Positions 32,301-42,210 of a DNA stretch of 64,000 nucleotides are shown piece after piece. The stretch lies in the NCBI RefSeq assembly GCF_905147045.1, contig NC_065910.1, positions 9,486,001-9,550,000 on the forward strand. The letters run 5' to 3'. Position numbers and translations under genes: made by a program. The notes below the pieces were generated by a model. That model had not been told where the DNA came from. It ran no database searches and worked only from the letters and a program-made list of their open reading frames with translations. This DNA is from Nymphalis io. Taxonomy: Eukaryota > Arthropoda > Insecta > Lepidoptera > Nymphalidae. Positions within the stretch are counted from its first letter, which is position 1; the number at the start of each line of letters is the position of its first letter.

Positions 32301-32404
32301 ATCAGATGCTCGAAGAGTTCTATGAAAGCCCAGAGGCTCAGAAGATAAAACTCATCCAAGTGATTAAACAGGGAAGGACGAAGAAACCACCGGGAAAGAA
32401 GTAA
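19224..32404 (+). CDS. SCAPER: SCAPER-like protein, 3' half of the gene (six exons)
   Basis: Six exons join into 259 residues plus stop: 19224-19341, 19811-20002, 27771-27879, 28449-28549, 31866-32027 and 32306-32404. All five introns are GT-AG (donors GTGAGT, GTGAGA, GTGAGC, GTTTGT, GTAAGT) and every junction keeps the frame, which is strong evidence for a real gene. The exons are richer in GC than the surrounding AT-rich DNA. The protein is leucine- and alanine-rich with no visible signal peptide or membrane segment, and reads like a helical-repeat (ARM/HEAT-type) domain ending in a basic tail (GRTKKPPGKK). The order LIVLVGFVVVNNPQLQ, IKALCTLP, LLPTLIAL, then EVSMTMLEEF resembles what I recall of the SCAPER C-terminus. 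SCAPER in animals is a long (about 1,400 aa in human) ER-associated cyclin A-binding protein also linked to cilia. The first three exons I could not match from memory. Upstream exons are not seen. Gene model is firm; the name is probable, not proven. Confidence 0.72.
19811..20002 (+). CDS. SCAPER: SCAPER-like exon
   Basis: The acceptor is gtcgacag (ends 19810) and the donor is GTGAGA at 20003. The exon has 64 whole codons, phase 0 at both ends, residues 40-103. It begins GAERTYAKQALRTALGKS and ends HLLRAIAEMDHQIVQ. It is alanine-, arginine- and leucine-rich and likely helical. The sequence is strongly GC-rich compared with its flanks. A SINE-B copy begins only about 30 bp after the donor. Confidence 0.75.
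20031..20294 (-). mobile_element. SINE-B in the large SCAPER-like intron
   Basis: TAGGTAGGCGGATGAGCATA through GCACAAAGCCCTTCCACCAG, slightly shortened near the head. Its tail end lies about 30 bp downstream of the exon donor at 20003. Confidence 0.88.
20321..20350. repeat. (CA)n microsatellite
   Basis: An uninterrupted CA tract of about 15 units directly after a SINE-B in the large SCAPER-like intron. Likely polymorphic. Confidence 0.9.
22481..22560 (-). mobile_element. SINE-A head fragment, diverged
   Basis: AAATTAAGCACATGAAAATT, TTGGTGCTT and the B-box complement GGGTTTGAACC are recognisable; the rest has decayed. Confidence 0.5.
22955..23035 (+). mobile_element. Short LINE 3'-end remnant, RTE-like
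   Basis: The frame GETYVQQWTRKG followed by a stop matches the closing residues of the RTE copies elsewhere in the window (EAYVQQWTTIGC). Upstream sequence is diverged. About 80 bp survive. Confidence 0.5.
23620..23720 (+). mobile_element. SINE-B 3'-end fragment, old
   Basis: GCGATGTAATGGGATGG, AGTGGTGACCATTAAACATC and AGGTGGCGCACTCGCCCG correspond to the last third of SINE-B. Confidence 0.55.
24254..24463 (-). mobile_element. SINE-A, 3'-truncated old copy
   Basis: It contains CCGTGCTCCAATGCGGGTTG, the ACGATGTTTTTCC block, the B-box region GGGTTCGAATCC and a decayed head (AGCCACGTCGGCT). The GTAACAGCC end is missing. Confidence 0.75.
24668..25190 (+). repeat. Repeat F, split by a SINE-B
   Basis: Left part to 24750 (AGGATTTGTATAAAATCCGT, CTAAGTGAGC), right part from 25042 (GTCTACGTCG, then TTCAAGTCAATCGGGTGGAT and AGTTTAGGAGATCTTGTGA). 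The same sequence is uninterrupted at 46640-46805. A (TTCGTCG)-like expansion lies at 25050-25085. Confidence 0.75.
24754..25043 (-). mobile_element. SINE-B, full length, young subfamily, inserted in repeat F
   Basis: A run of T then ATAGAATAGGAAGGTGGACG, ending CACAAAGCCCTACAACCAGT. It shares the CACCAAACGCCC, CTTATAGCCAATG and AAGATTTTATG variants with the copies at 1924 and 31312. It interrupts repeat F, which continues on both sides. Confidence 0.92.
25350..25632 (+). mobile_element. SINE-B, old full-length copy
   Basis: CTTGGTGGCGCATGGCTTTA, CCCGTCTTGGTAGGTACCAA, ACTTGGTATTGTTATAG, TGAGCCAGTGTAACTACAGG and TTACAGTGCCGATGTCAATG are in order, about 20 % changed. Confidence 0.7.
25940..26170 (+). 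mobile_element. SINE-A, diverged copy
   Basis: The plus strand shows TTAACGGATGATCG, GTTCAAATCCGGGCAAG, TCATGTGCTTAATTTGT, GGTGAAGGAAAACGTCG and CTAATTTCACTGAAATTCTG. The 3' third is lost. Confidence 0.7.
26276..26338 (-). mobile_element. SINE-A 3'-end fragment
   Basis: CCTGTGAATGTCCCACTGCT through GAGGAGAAGG, the last ~60 bp of SINE-A only. It lies about 100 bp from another SINE-A in the opposite orientation. Confidence 0.75.
27489..27580 (+). mobile_element. SINE/retroposon 3' tail fragment
   Basis: GCCGGCAACGCCATCGATGG, CACTTTCCATCAGGTGAGCC and TCCTGCTGGGTTGTCCCCC. The ACTTTCCATCAGGTG motif is shared with SINE-B and element E tails. It lies in the large intron, 190 bp upstream of the exon at 27771. 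Confidence 0.6.
27771..27879 (+). CDS. SCAPER: SCAPER-like exon
   Basis: The acceptor is aatttatcag (ends 27770) and the donor is GTGAGC at 27880. It starts in phase 0 and ends with one base of a split codon. It encodes residues 104-139 (EAFGEGGWPLEFRAAVARLL, then SQHAPNEKEAPRTTAL). The hydrophilic end probably forms a loop. It follows the largest visible intron, 7.8 kb. Confidence 0.72.
28449..28549 (+). CDS. SCAPER: SCAPER-like exon
   Basis: The acceptor is tattttcag (ends 28448) and the donor is GTTTGT at 28550. Two bases complete the histidine codon split with the preceding exon; 33 codons follow, up to residue 173. The hydrophobic run LIVLVGFVVVNNPQLQ fits the conserved leucine/valine helix plus N-x-P/Q turn that I recall before the last helices of SCAPER. 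Confidence 0.75.
29603..29695 (+). pseudogene. Reverse-transcriptase remnant of a LINE
   Basis: Thirty open codons read LNEVVPTDTGVSERGVAQGS then KLGPLLFLLH and a stop. G-V-x-Q-G-S-x-L-G-P-L-L-F is the conserved reverse-transcriptase motif that precedes the catalytic YxDD box in non-LTR elements. The frame is closed on both sides and the YxDD block is missing. It sits in an intron of the SCAPER-like gene and has no function of its own. Confidence 0.75.
30285..30512 (+). mobile_element. SINE-B, old copy
   Basis: GGTTTGTGCAAGCCTATCTG, AGCAATACATAGTAATGTCG, TAACATCTTAGTTTCCAAGG and GTGTGTATGGGCG match; both ends are decayed. Confidence 0.7.
31312..31597 (+). mobile_element. SINE-B, full length, young subfamily
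   Basis: ACTGGTGGTAGGGCTTTGTG to CCACCTTCCTATTCTATAAT, about 270 bp before the acceptor of the next SCAPER-like exon. It carries the subfamily markers GACATAAAATCTTAG, TTGGCTATAAGCG and GGGCGTTTGGTGACC. Confidence 0.92.
31866..32027 (+). CDS. SCAPER: SCAPER-like exon
   Basis: The acceptor is catttttatttag (ends 31865) and the donor is GTAAGT at 32028. It has 54 whole codons, phase 0 at both ends, residues 174-227. Segments ETICEGWSVIKALCTLP and SHALLPTLIALAERP are the best match to the SCAPER C-terminal region, where a CxLP motif is followed by a 'PTLIA' helix and an acidic 'E-x-S-M' turn. Confidence 0.78.
32306..32404 (+). CDS. SCAPER: SCAPER-like terminal coding exon
   Basis: The acceptor is cttatcag (ends 32305). 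It has 32 codons and TAA at 32402-32404, residues 228-259. It begins MLEEFYESPEAQKIKLIQVI and ends in a strongly basic, proline-containing tail. The methionine is the continuation of EVSMT from the previous exon, not a start codon. Confidence 0.76.
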   Translation: MLEEFYESPEAQKIKLIQVIKQGRTKKPPGKK

Positions 32405-32429
32405 ATAGAAGAAACGAGAATTATTAAAA

Positions 32430-32435
32430 AATAAA
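32430..32435 (+). terminator. Candidate proximal polyadenylation signal AATAAA
   Basis: AATAAA 26 bp after the stop codon of the SCAPER-like gene. This is close but usable; it would give a very short 3' UTR. Confidence 0.3.
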
Positions 32436-34583
32436 CAACCAAACCTATGGAAATGAAACTAAAACCGAATTTAAGATTAATTTCAATGATAACGATTCAC
32501 CAAATACTAATGATGATACAAACGAACATAAATATTAAACGGTACTAATAGATACAGCTGATAGGATTTTCAATAATTTTAAACATTCATTATAATCAAC
32601 GAAACAACTGACTCATTAACAATACGACCACTATATTGAAAACTTAAACTCTCAGATGAAACAAGTAGAATATGACACGGCACAAGGTATCGGCTGAAAT
32701 TGCTACGGAACAAAAATTCGTGATATCTCTCGTTGATTACGATGTTGTATTCAAACTGCGTGTGTGGCAGTTGCGTCGATGATATTTTATCTCTTAAGCG
32801 ATATCTCTCTTTCTTTCTTTTTTAAATTTCGAATTTCACCCATCCTCCCTTGTTCCCAATCCCAGAGCCTAATGTAATCATACTTTCAAGACCTCATATT
32901 CATTTCTTGATTGTATGATATGCTACTAAACCAGTTATTTTACCTGAACTCGTCTTAAATTGTCTAAGCCTTTTTATTTGTAAAGAGATAAAATATCATT
33001 AGGTGTTTTTTTTTTTCAATTCTTTTTAACAACTTTTTAACAAAGGTCTAAATTATTTAAATTATTAATATTATTATTATCATCATCTAATTTTACGAAA
33101 TAAGTTGTGCTTTAAACAAATGCACTCCATCGGTTATTATTGTTTAATTTAGGGTACTTATTTATTGAAATATACTTATTTTCCATAAATTATATATATA
33201 TATTTTTTTTCTAAAACTGTATTTTCTTTGTTTCAAAAACACAGCTTTATATATTTATTATATTCTTTTTTCGGTAAATATATATTACTGAAGATAGTAA
33301 TTATGAAGATGTTTTATCAAAAGTAATAAGTTTATCAAATGAATTTTTTTTGGTATTCTTATTGATTTAAGTTCTTTATAAAGGTTTATAGTTTCAATCG
33401 TTGATGATGAACGATACTTGAGCACTAGTCGCTTCCGTGATCGTCTTCGTGACTATAAATTACTTCTTTATGTTACAGGTGATTTAGAGAAATGATATTA
33501 TTTTTTTGTTGTTTCCATTCTTAGTTTATTTAATTCGTGTTAACCTTCGTTTAGGTTTTTATTTGAATTTGGATTTTGTAATTAATGCGATGCAGTAGTG
33601 GAAGTTTAGTTGGGAATTCTATGGCATATATAATGCCATGGAATGCCATGCCCTTAGGTATATTAATGGTTTGTGTTATCTTGCGTCGACATTTAAAATT
33701 ATTTTTCATATTATCACTGTAATTACAAAAAATTTTCAGTAAAAATTTTGTTCTATTTGTAAATTATATTTTGAATTTGCTCCATATCAAAGTATTCGTT
33801 TTTAAATTACAAATTATAATTAAATTATTTATATATTTGAAAGAATATATATATAAAAAAAAAATTAAAAAAAAATTAATTGTCTATTATTATTACAATG
33901 TGAAATTAGTAGCTCGCTTTCGACATAAATTTATGCATAGTTAATAGTTGTTGTGATAGCATGATCTTACTATTGATGTTATGTGTTGTATCGAAAAAAA
34001 ACTAAAAAAAAAAACATAAAAATATCAGACATATTTATCCAAAATCTAGATGGAAAAAAAAGTTTAGTCTACAAATAATCTTTGAAACATGTTGTATAAT
34101 GTTACTTTTTAATGTAGCCGTCTTACGATTTTTGATGTCTCTATACATATTTTTCTATGGATGTAAGCAGATTGCAGAAAAAAAAAAAACGAAGGAACTC
34201 TGTAACCCAGTTTCCTCTTTATTTATTTCCAAGTAGTCATTCGGATCAACTGACTTTTATATCCGCACAAATATATATTTGTGAAACGAAATGTTAATAT
34301 TTTTTATCCTCCATTTTAAATACGATATTAAACAATTATATTTTTTTATATAAAAGTATTATGTTTGCGATCCGTTGTGTTCCTTGATCAGTATTTGTTT
34401 TACGCTAAATATTACACTAAAATGGGTGCGTCGAACGCGATTGTGGAGGGTAGGTGCATTAGTTGGAACTGCTCGAGACACGTAAATACATCTTATGGTA
34501 TAAAGATCAATGGTTGAGGATTTATTGCAACTTTCGTCTTGATATTCTGATTTATATATTAGTTACTTAAATTTATAAATTAA

Positions 34584-34609
34584 ATATATATATATATATA
34601 TATATATAT
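34584..34609. repeat. (TA)n microsatellite
   Basis: About 13 TA units in the candidate 3' flank of the SCAPER-like gene. Shorter (TA)n tracts occur at 5220-5270, 9340, 28815 and 29460. Confidence 0.8.
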
Positions 34610-34622
34610 GATAAATGATATA

Positions 34623-34727
34623 GAGGCCAGTGTAACTACAGGCGTAAGGTACATAACATCTTAGTTCACAAAGTTGGTTGCGCATAGACGATTTAAGGAA
34701 TGGTTAATATTTCTTATTGTGCCAATA
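34623..34727 (+). mobile_element. SINE-B internal fragment
   Basis: GGCCAGTGTAACTACAGGCG, ACATAACATCTTAGTTCACA and AATATTTCTTATTGTGCCAA; both ends are missing. It lies in the candidate 3' UTR/flank of the SCAPER-like gene, just after a (TA)n tract. Confidence 0.6.
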
Positions 34728-35331
34728 TCAGCCTAATACCTAATACAATATAAAATATATACATCAAACTAAATTGATCGATTGAATATATAGTATGAAA
34801 TAATTATAAATATTTAATTTACAATTACTCTAATATGCGTTGTGTTGGCAACGTGACAAACGTAAGATGTGTTTATGTCGGGTGTGCTAGAAGTGTGCCT
34901 TGCGGGACGCCGGCCCGTTGCGGCCTCTAACGATGGGTAATGAGAGGGAATTGTTAGGTATTAAATTTTAGGAACGCTGTGATAAAAAAGGAGAGATAGA
35001 CATGAATAAGAAATTGACGAGAAATCTTTTTGGAATCGATTTGAAATTTTGATATGGACTGATGATGCACACATTCGAAAGCCTTTGTAAGTACCGAGAT
35101 GGTGTAGATGGTGTTTACCGTTCGCGATTTAATTTTTGTTTGTGATAAGCTTTTAATTAAAACTGTGATTTACGTTTATTAGTTGTACGCTACTTATCGA
35201 TGTATAGGAGATTTTTTTTTGTTAGCTATAGTGTCATGTTATAATGAATGTATTGGATCTGTGATTTCTTTCCTTTAGCGTTTAATAACTTTCGCGTGTA
35301 ACTTTCATTGTCTATTTTTGTGTAAGCGATA

Positions 35332-35355
35332 AATAAACATTTGTGTAACAATAAA
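35332..35355 (+). terminator. Candidate distal polyadenylation signals (two AATAAA)
   Basis: Two AATAAA hexamers (35332 and 35350) followed by ttcttgttttatttgtt, a U-rich downstream element on the plus strand. This is the best-looking cleavage region downstream of the gene. Confidence 0.4.
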
Positions 35356-35969
35356 TTCTTGTTTTATTTGTTAAAACCTGAATTATTTAAAATGTCTTCC
35401 GTGCTTTAGATTTGTTAGTCTAATCGATCATTGTATGATCGTTATATAGCATTAATACAAGGAAAAATACAAACTTATTTCTCACATTAGTCGACGGCAT
35501 GAAGTCAGTAAGTCTTTTGGGGTAAGGGGTTTTACAACAACTCCAAAAATAGCCCAAAGTGACTGTTGATAAATTTAATACTCGAACAGAGACGTTTTTG
35601 TATCGAATATAATACTTTATTCAAGTGGGCTCCTTACGTGCACTTTTAAATCATCATTTCAAAAGAATAATGAAATTTAAAGCTATCATCGGCTTGGTAT
35701 GTAGAATCTACCCAGTTTTGGCAAGAAACTCAATAGTTACTCTTTTTAGACAATCAAGTTACATACCTCTTGGAAATGAAACGGTCATCTACTTCCTATT
35801 TCTTTATTTTATTGGAGAAAATATGACATTTGACAAAAGATACCCGATGAGTTTCTTCCGCCAGTTCTAACTATTACCTTTTTGACAATCAATAAATTGA
35901 TGTAATTCTTCAATAAAATACAATATTAAATAGAGATATTATAATTTGATAGTGACGGTAGAACAATCG

Positions 35970-36362
35970 ATAGTTTACTAGTTGACTGCCTGACCCTGAA
36001 CCTGAGGTCCTGGGTTCAAATCCTAGGTGAGCCAATAAAATGTTATAGGCTTTTTCTGTAGAAAATTTCTCAGCAGCAGCCCGGAGTCTGGAAGTTAGAT
36101 TTGTGTACACTCCCGTACTTACTTCCCGTACTTCCGTACTTCGGAAAGCACGTAAAGTCGTTGGTTGGTTGGCCGTTGATCCTGCACCTGAACGTTTCCT
36201 GACGTTTCGGATTTGCCGTCCCATCGGATTATGAAAATAAAGGAATAGAGAGTGCACCAGTGGTTGCGCACACACTTGTATATTATGATATTTCTGTACA
36301 GCTGGTCAATCTCCCTTGAGATTTGCCACCATGGCCGAAATCGGTCTGAAGGACATCATCAG
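35970..36362 (+). mobile_element. SINE-D, near full length
   Basis: From GTTTACTAGTTGACTGCCTG through GAGGTCCTGGGTTCAAATCC to GAAATCGGTCTGAAGGACAT. It carries two small tandem expansions (CCCGTACTT repeated; GGTTGGTTGG). It is the longest SINE-D copy here and shows the 3' end CTCCCTTGAGATTTGCC and CATGGCCGAAATC. Confidence 0.85.
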
Positions 36363-36849
36363 CTTAATAGTTAATTTCAAATAAATTTCCACCAAACAGC
36401 AATACTTGTATTACTGATGTTTTAGTTAGAGAGTGAGTTAGTGTAGACGGCCTGCAGTAGCAATATTTACAGGTGAAGGTGACTTTTAAATCGTCCATTA
36501 GTCTGTTTTGATTAATGAAATGTTCATTATATTTAGTATTTAATAAAAATAAAAAATAATCTAACTTTAGTATTTCATTACACACATTCAGAACGCGCAA
36601 TCAAAACAATCGTAAAAAACGAGATGAAAGACGGCGTTAAATGTCGCAAAGTTGTTATTAAATAACATTTTATATAAACGAAAACGTATTCTGTTGTAGG
36701 TAACATGATTTTATATCGTTATCGTTTATTACAAGATTAGTTTGTTTTTTTAAATTACGAAAGCTTAATTTAAAAAAGCTTCCTAACTAATATGAACTAT
36801 TTTTAAATCATAGTTTCGTCTGCGTGTGAAGGAAGAAGGAGCAGATTTT

Positions 36850-37310
36850 TTTTTATCTGCCGGGAAGGCAAATGGCTACACCGCCTGATGGTAAGCGGTA
36901 GTAGAATTCAAACACTACGACGGCCAGTACTGTCGGGAAGAATGTTCTGCACTAACCGCCCCCGTCTTGCCGGCCCGCAAGATGCCTCTTCACGCCAACC
37001 AAGGAAGGAAACCAGGTTATAGGAGCAGGGGAACACGTGAGCTGCTAAAGAATTTTTTGAAAGTGCGACAAAGAAAGGAGTTGGCAAATTTCTGTGTGAT
37101 GGAATTGATGTCACAGTTAGGCGGTGATATCAAGAGCCAGCACGCGTAGGCTTGTGAAGGAAGGGGGAAGCAGGAATTAAAGAAAATAAATCATCAGAGC
37201 ACTCGCCGTGATACAGTCGATAGAAAGTGCTCAGCGTTGCTTTCTCTCGACGCAATTGTAAAGGCTCGAGGGTGCTAGGCAGCCTATGTCCCTTTTCTGT
37301 ACCCAAAAAA
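36850..37310 (-). mobile_element. Element E, long copy
   Basis: CTGCCGGGAAGGCAAATGGC, CCGCCTGATGGTAAGCGGTA, GAATGTTCTGCACTAACCGC and GCCGGCCCGCAAGATGCCTC begin the copy. It continues with GC-richer sequence through GAACACGTGAGCTGC and CAAGAGCCAGCACGCG to TTTCTGTACCC. Frames through it encode no recognised protein. Probably the 3' part of a retroelement or a SINE; I cannot name the family. Confidence 0.65.
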
Positions 37311-38618
37311 AATCATGATGAATGGTTGAGAAAATAAAAAATACTCTGATTCTGATCTTGAAATAATTAAAACTTGAAAGCGTTACGTGTAAATAAACTC
37401 ACATTCGTATTTTTAATATTAGTTAGGATGAGGGATACAAAAAACTAGATATGGTACCTGACACAGCCCCCCCCCCTTTTTCGAAGCGGGTAAGCTGCAA
37501 ATGGAAACTACATTACAAACAACTACATAACAAACTTTTATTTCACCTCTGTAGGTATTATTTATATTAACAATTATTATTTACCTAGTATATACCTATA
37601 CACAGTACATAGTATATACAAGTGTGTATGATGATAAATAGCACTTAAACTGTTTTAGCGGTGACAACTTCCAGGAAGCCCATTTATAATTCCGTGAGAT
37701 TTCCATTTAAATTGAAAATTAATCCGCCTGTTACATAGTACCTGAGTTGCAATGATACCTGCCACCATTAATGATATGTCGCCTTATTAGATCAAACACG
37801 GGTAATGTAAGATGAAAGACGAGACGCGAAGTCATTGGGTCACTGATACAATTTGAACGATGCTCCAAGCGAGCCCTGTATTACGTAGCTGAGTGGCGGT
37901 CCCGCTTTGATCAGACAAATTTACGCGCCGACGTTAAGTGCCGTTAGAAATATGGCGACGACACTCGTTATACAGCGTGCACAACCGTCTCGGGTTATTA
38001 ATAGATGTAAATATTGCGATATTTAAATAAAAAAAGCTATTTATTTGATATTTATAAATAAATAATAAAACAATTTTATAATACCTATTGTAAGAATGAA
38101 TCTTACAAAGATACTTAGTAGTACTGTAGTTAATTTTCGGGAATAAAAATATATATCTGTTATGAAAAATCGAAATAATGATTGAAGCCAGCTCAGTATT
38201 AAAACGTTACATGTAGTAACAATGCACTCATTTCACTCTCACGTGCACAAGATCTCAGCTCTAATTAGATTTAAAAAAATAACTTCGAAATCTTAGAACG
38301 AATAGCGACCACGCTGTATATCCACCACCTACGGAAGCAAGAGCTAAGTGCGAGCGGAACTTAATGCTCCACACTCGAAAATTGTATTTATACCTCCACT
38401 TAGTTTATAATTTATATGTCTGTCTGTCCCTACTTCATGTAAGAACGACAACCCATAAATTTTTTACTCCTCAAAAGAAAATTGGACACGTTGCATATTT
38501 TAGAGGGTTTTATTTTATTTGTAAAATATCACTGTTGCTCATATTAAAATTGTTGTAAAGCGCTCGCAAAGTTTCCAGTACACTTAGTGTATACAGATTA
38601 CTTTCAGTATCTACAATT

Positions 38619-38932
38619 ACTGGTGGTAGAGCTTTGTGCAAGCTCGTCTGCATAGGTACCACCCACACAGCAGATATTCTACCGCAAAACAGCAGTACTT
38701 GATATTGTTGTGTTCCTGTTTGAAGGGTGAGTGAGCCAGTGTAATTACAGCCACAAGGGACATAACATCTTAGTTCCCAAGGTTGATGGCGCGTTGGTGA
38801 TGTAAGCGATGGTTAACATTTCTTACAATGCATTGGCATTCACAGACATTGGTATATGGGCGTTGGGGACCACTTAGCATGAGGTGGCCCATATGCTCGT
38901 CCGCCTTCCTATTCTATATAAAAAAAAAATCT
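38619..38932 (+). mobile_element. SINE-B, full length with a small inverted insertion
   Basis: ACTGGTGGTAGAGC to CCGCCTTCCTATTCTATATA plus A-run. Between CTTACAATG and TATGGGCGTTGG the normal CCAATGTC is replaced by CATTGGCATTCACAGACATT, which contains the same sequence in reverse orientation. Confidence 0.9.
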
Positions 38933-39360
38933 TTACGCCAAAAGCGTTTCACACAAACGTTACATATATAATCAAATTCGATCTTGGAATTTGACTCTTA
39001 TAATGCTCAATACAGTTCAGTTCCTCATTTCAAGCAGGACGAAATATCTAAGCGGTAAGGCCGCTTTATTGTACAAACGTTTTATTATGATATGTACGTC
39101 TGTATTTTATTATCATATCTTTTAATTACTGTGTATGTATATCTAATAGCTGTGAATGAGTACCGACCGCGCGCGTAACTAACCTAAATTCTATTAAAAA
39201 TTATAACTATGTAATATTGCTATAATATTTAATACGTAATAAACGAGCTTGTACTATACAAATTATTACATTTTACTTGTAAAGGAGGTAGACATACGTA
39301 AATTGTTTAAAATTTATATATACCTATATTAAATTATAAAAGATGTAATTAAAATAATGT

Positions 39361-39719
39361 CTTCCTGATCGACTTCGGCCACGGCGGCTACTCTTAAGAG
39401 AGATTAGCCAACTGCGCAGGAGATATTACAGTGCACAAGTGTGTGCGCAAACACAAGTGCACTCTGTCTTTTCTCACTCTCAAAATCCGTTGGGACGGCA
39501 ATATGACGATCAGAAAGAGTTCAGGCGCAGGACCAACGGCTTTACATGGTTTTCGAGGCACGGGAGTGTACACACTTCTAACTTCCAGACTCCGGGAAGC
39601 TAATGAGAATTTTCTGACAGAAAAACCCAATAACTTTTTATTGGCCCGACCTGGGAATTGAACTCAGGACCTCCGGGTCTGCGGCATTATATTAAGCCAC
39701 TAGACTAACGAGGCAGTCA
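39361..39719 (-). mobile_element. SINE-D, full length
   Basis: On the minus strand it starts GACTGCCTCGTTAGTCTAGT and ends CGCCGTGGCCGAAGTCGATC. The A-box, the B-box (CCTGGGAATTGAACTCAGG complement) and the whole body are present. A 76-aa open frame inside is repeat translation. Confidence 0.88.
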
Positions 39720-40179
39720 GTAATTAAAATAAAAACTGTTTGTTTCTTTTTGTCATAGATAAGAAAAAATAAAGTTATGCCCATCATATTTTCTGTTTCT
39801 TTTTCCACTTGATAACAAAATTGTTGTTTGTTTTTTCCACTTTTCCGAAACACAAAAATATATATTATCATGAACTCTTAATTTTTTTATTTTGGAGATA
39901 TGTGTCTATCATATAACGTAATCGTGTTATGGTTTAAGTTTTGGTAGCGGTCGCTTGGAAAAAGCGTGGACCGCTAATTATGTCCGACTACAATGACAAA
40001 ATATGTAAATCCTATTATCATTAAAATACAACATGTACACATAATAAACAGTACATGTCCGACATGAAACTATGCTATTCTAAATTAAAAGTTCGATATA
40101 ATTAGGATTAGTGGTTTTTGCGCAAAACAAATAAGTTCGCTTTTTATAATATTAAAATATATTTAAAACTAGTTTTCGT

Positions 40180-40310
40180 GTTGGTGGAGGGGGTTGTTAT
40201 AAAAAAGCCTTTATTCTTCTTCAGAGTTCAAGCATGCTTCATATCAAATTTTATCACAATCGGTTCAGTGGTTTAGCCGTGAACGCGTAACAAACAAGCA
40301 GAGCTAAGGT
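40180..40310 (+). mobile_element. Helitron-like (Lep1-type) fragment
   Basis: GGTGGAGGGGGTTGTTATAA, TCATATCAAATTTTATCACA, ATCGGTTCAGTGGTTTAGCC and GTGAACGCGTAACAAACAAG are the classic tail section of this repeat group in Lepidoptera. Confidence 0.5.
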
Positions 40311-42059
40311 CAAGAATATATTGTAAATTATTTATGTTTGTTCTTAAATCACGACGAGTCAATATATGATTACACTATTCAATGTTTTCTTTTGTATTTC
40401 GTAACGACGAATGTGATTATAATAGTAACTAAAGCATAACATAAACATATATTAAATATAAAATATAATCACATTTAGTAAGGGCTAGGAAATTAAAGCA
40501 AAAAGCTTTCCATTTTAAAACATAATACGTATTCGGGCCCAACATTAATATCGCATAAATCGTGCTCCCGACAGCCATCGGAAGTGTTTTTCCATTCCAT
40601 CGCGTCTATTTTACCATTTTTCTTTAAAATGTTTTGTCATATCCGCCATTGTTGGGAAACGATGTGTGCATAATACTTTAATGTCGGATTTTTAAAGGTT
40701 TCTACAGTTCATTCCTTTTTTTATTTTATTTTATCCTTTTTTTTTTCAATGGTTCATATATCCGAGTGAGACTTGTGCTCATAACATTCTGCCAATGTCA
40801 CGTGCGACACGAATGAGAATGTTTGGTTGAAAGAAATTAAATATTTAAAATATTTCGTGAGTTGAAATTGAAATAAATGACGTTACTTAAGATTTCTTGA
40901 TCTTTTTTCAAAGGATATAATTATTATTTGTATATGGAATTGTTATTGAAATGTAGGATCGAATATTACATATTTTTAGTTGTTACTTAATAGAATAAAA
41001 TATTTACAGCTGCTTTCGTAATAAAGGGATTTATCTATCTTTGAGAAAATTGCATCCTGAATAATGCCTATCGGAATTAGGATCTGTTTTACATGCAAGA
41101 TTTGTTCAAAAACTCAATAGCACTTCAAGTTTGAATAACTGACTTGCTTAGTATAGACGTGTCTATTTTTTATTGACGTTAATAAAATTTGTCGATAATT
41201 ATGTCATTAAATAGGACAGAGGGTATTTTTTGGGTCAACATTAGTGTTCAGTTTGAGAAGTTTGATAAAAAGTATCGTGCTTACCTTAATCTTTACCAGG
41301 TTAATTTCTGAATATCCTACTACCCTTTTTGAATTGATTCGTAATGTAATATCATTATAAACATTTCATTTCATTTACACGTAGAAATACGAGATGGTCC
41401 AACCAGAACGCCTTTACAATTTGCCAAAAATGATAACATTCTAAAGCATATAATATAAGTTATAGTTATAAAGAGAAGTACAGACAAGCAATTGAAAGCG
41501 GTAATAAATCATTGTAGTTATTTTATTTCGCCTTCATCTCACGCATCCGACTCACATGACGGCGACCTTGTGCGTCACGCTTTATGCGAGACGAAACCAT
41601 TAAATAATATAATATTCAGCTTAAGAATTAAAAACCGAAGTTCTTCAATTTATAAAAAAATATGTATAGTTTTATTTATTTATTTATGTTGTACAGCCCG
41701 TTATATACAGATAATGAATATATAATTATTTTTATTTATTTCTCTTCTATTATCTTATGTTCAGTAACGCGATATTTTTATTTATTGCTATAACCGATAG
41801 AAGGGGTGATATTTGACGTAGTAACATTTGAAACCGTGTGAAGCAGCTAGTCATTAGATATATAGATAAAAAATTGTTAGTAAAATAAGGTTTCAACTTA
41901 GCTGCTTTATAAAGCAATGTTTGTTTTTAAGAATAATGATCGTCAACGCACTGAAAATAAGGCGCTCTGTGGGTCCTTTAAACAGAAAGATTTTAATCAT
42001 GAAAATATTTTATACAAAATTTTATCAGATTTTTATAATACATACCTAGATACTTATGC

Positions 42060-42210
42060 AACATCCGTGAATGGACGGGAATCGCGAGTGCTGCCGAACT
42101 CTTTCGCCTCGCGAAGAACAAGAAGGAGTATTTAAAGCTGACTGCCAACCTTCGCTAGTCGAGAGGAGGAGTGGCACTCGAAGAAGAAGACTTATAAGCC
42201 TGCTTGCTGT
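42060..42210 (+). mobile_element. Possible LINE 3'-end remnant
   Basis: GAACAAGAAGGAGTATTTAA, GAGAGGAGGAGTGGCACTCG and AAGAAGAAGACTTATAAGCC resemble the GTRRRRL-coding end of lepidopteran non-LTR elements, as far as I recall. The frame is not long enough to be sure. Confidence 0.3.

Larger units (their letters stand above)
32405..35356 (+). other. Probable 3' UTR and downstream flank of the SCAPER-like gene
   Basis: No ORF of interest and few repeats follow the stop codon. An AATAAA lies at 32430-32435, very close to the stop. A second pair at 35332-35337 and 35350-35355 is followed by a T/G-rich stretch, a common layout for polyadenylation. The transcript could therefore have a very short or a roughly 3-kb 3' UTR; the sequence cannot decide. 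A degraded SINE-B fragment (34623-34727) and a (TA)n tract (34584-34609) interrupt the long form. Confidence 0.35.

Noticed and set aside
35910..36275. 121-codon minus-strand ORF
   Set aside because: It runs through a SINE-D copy; related frames occur at 3973-4281 and 39431-39661 within other SINE-D copies.
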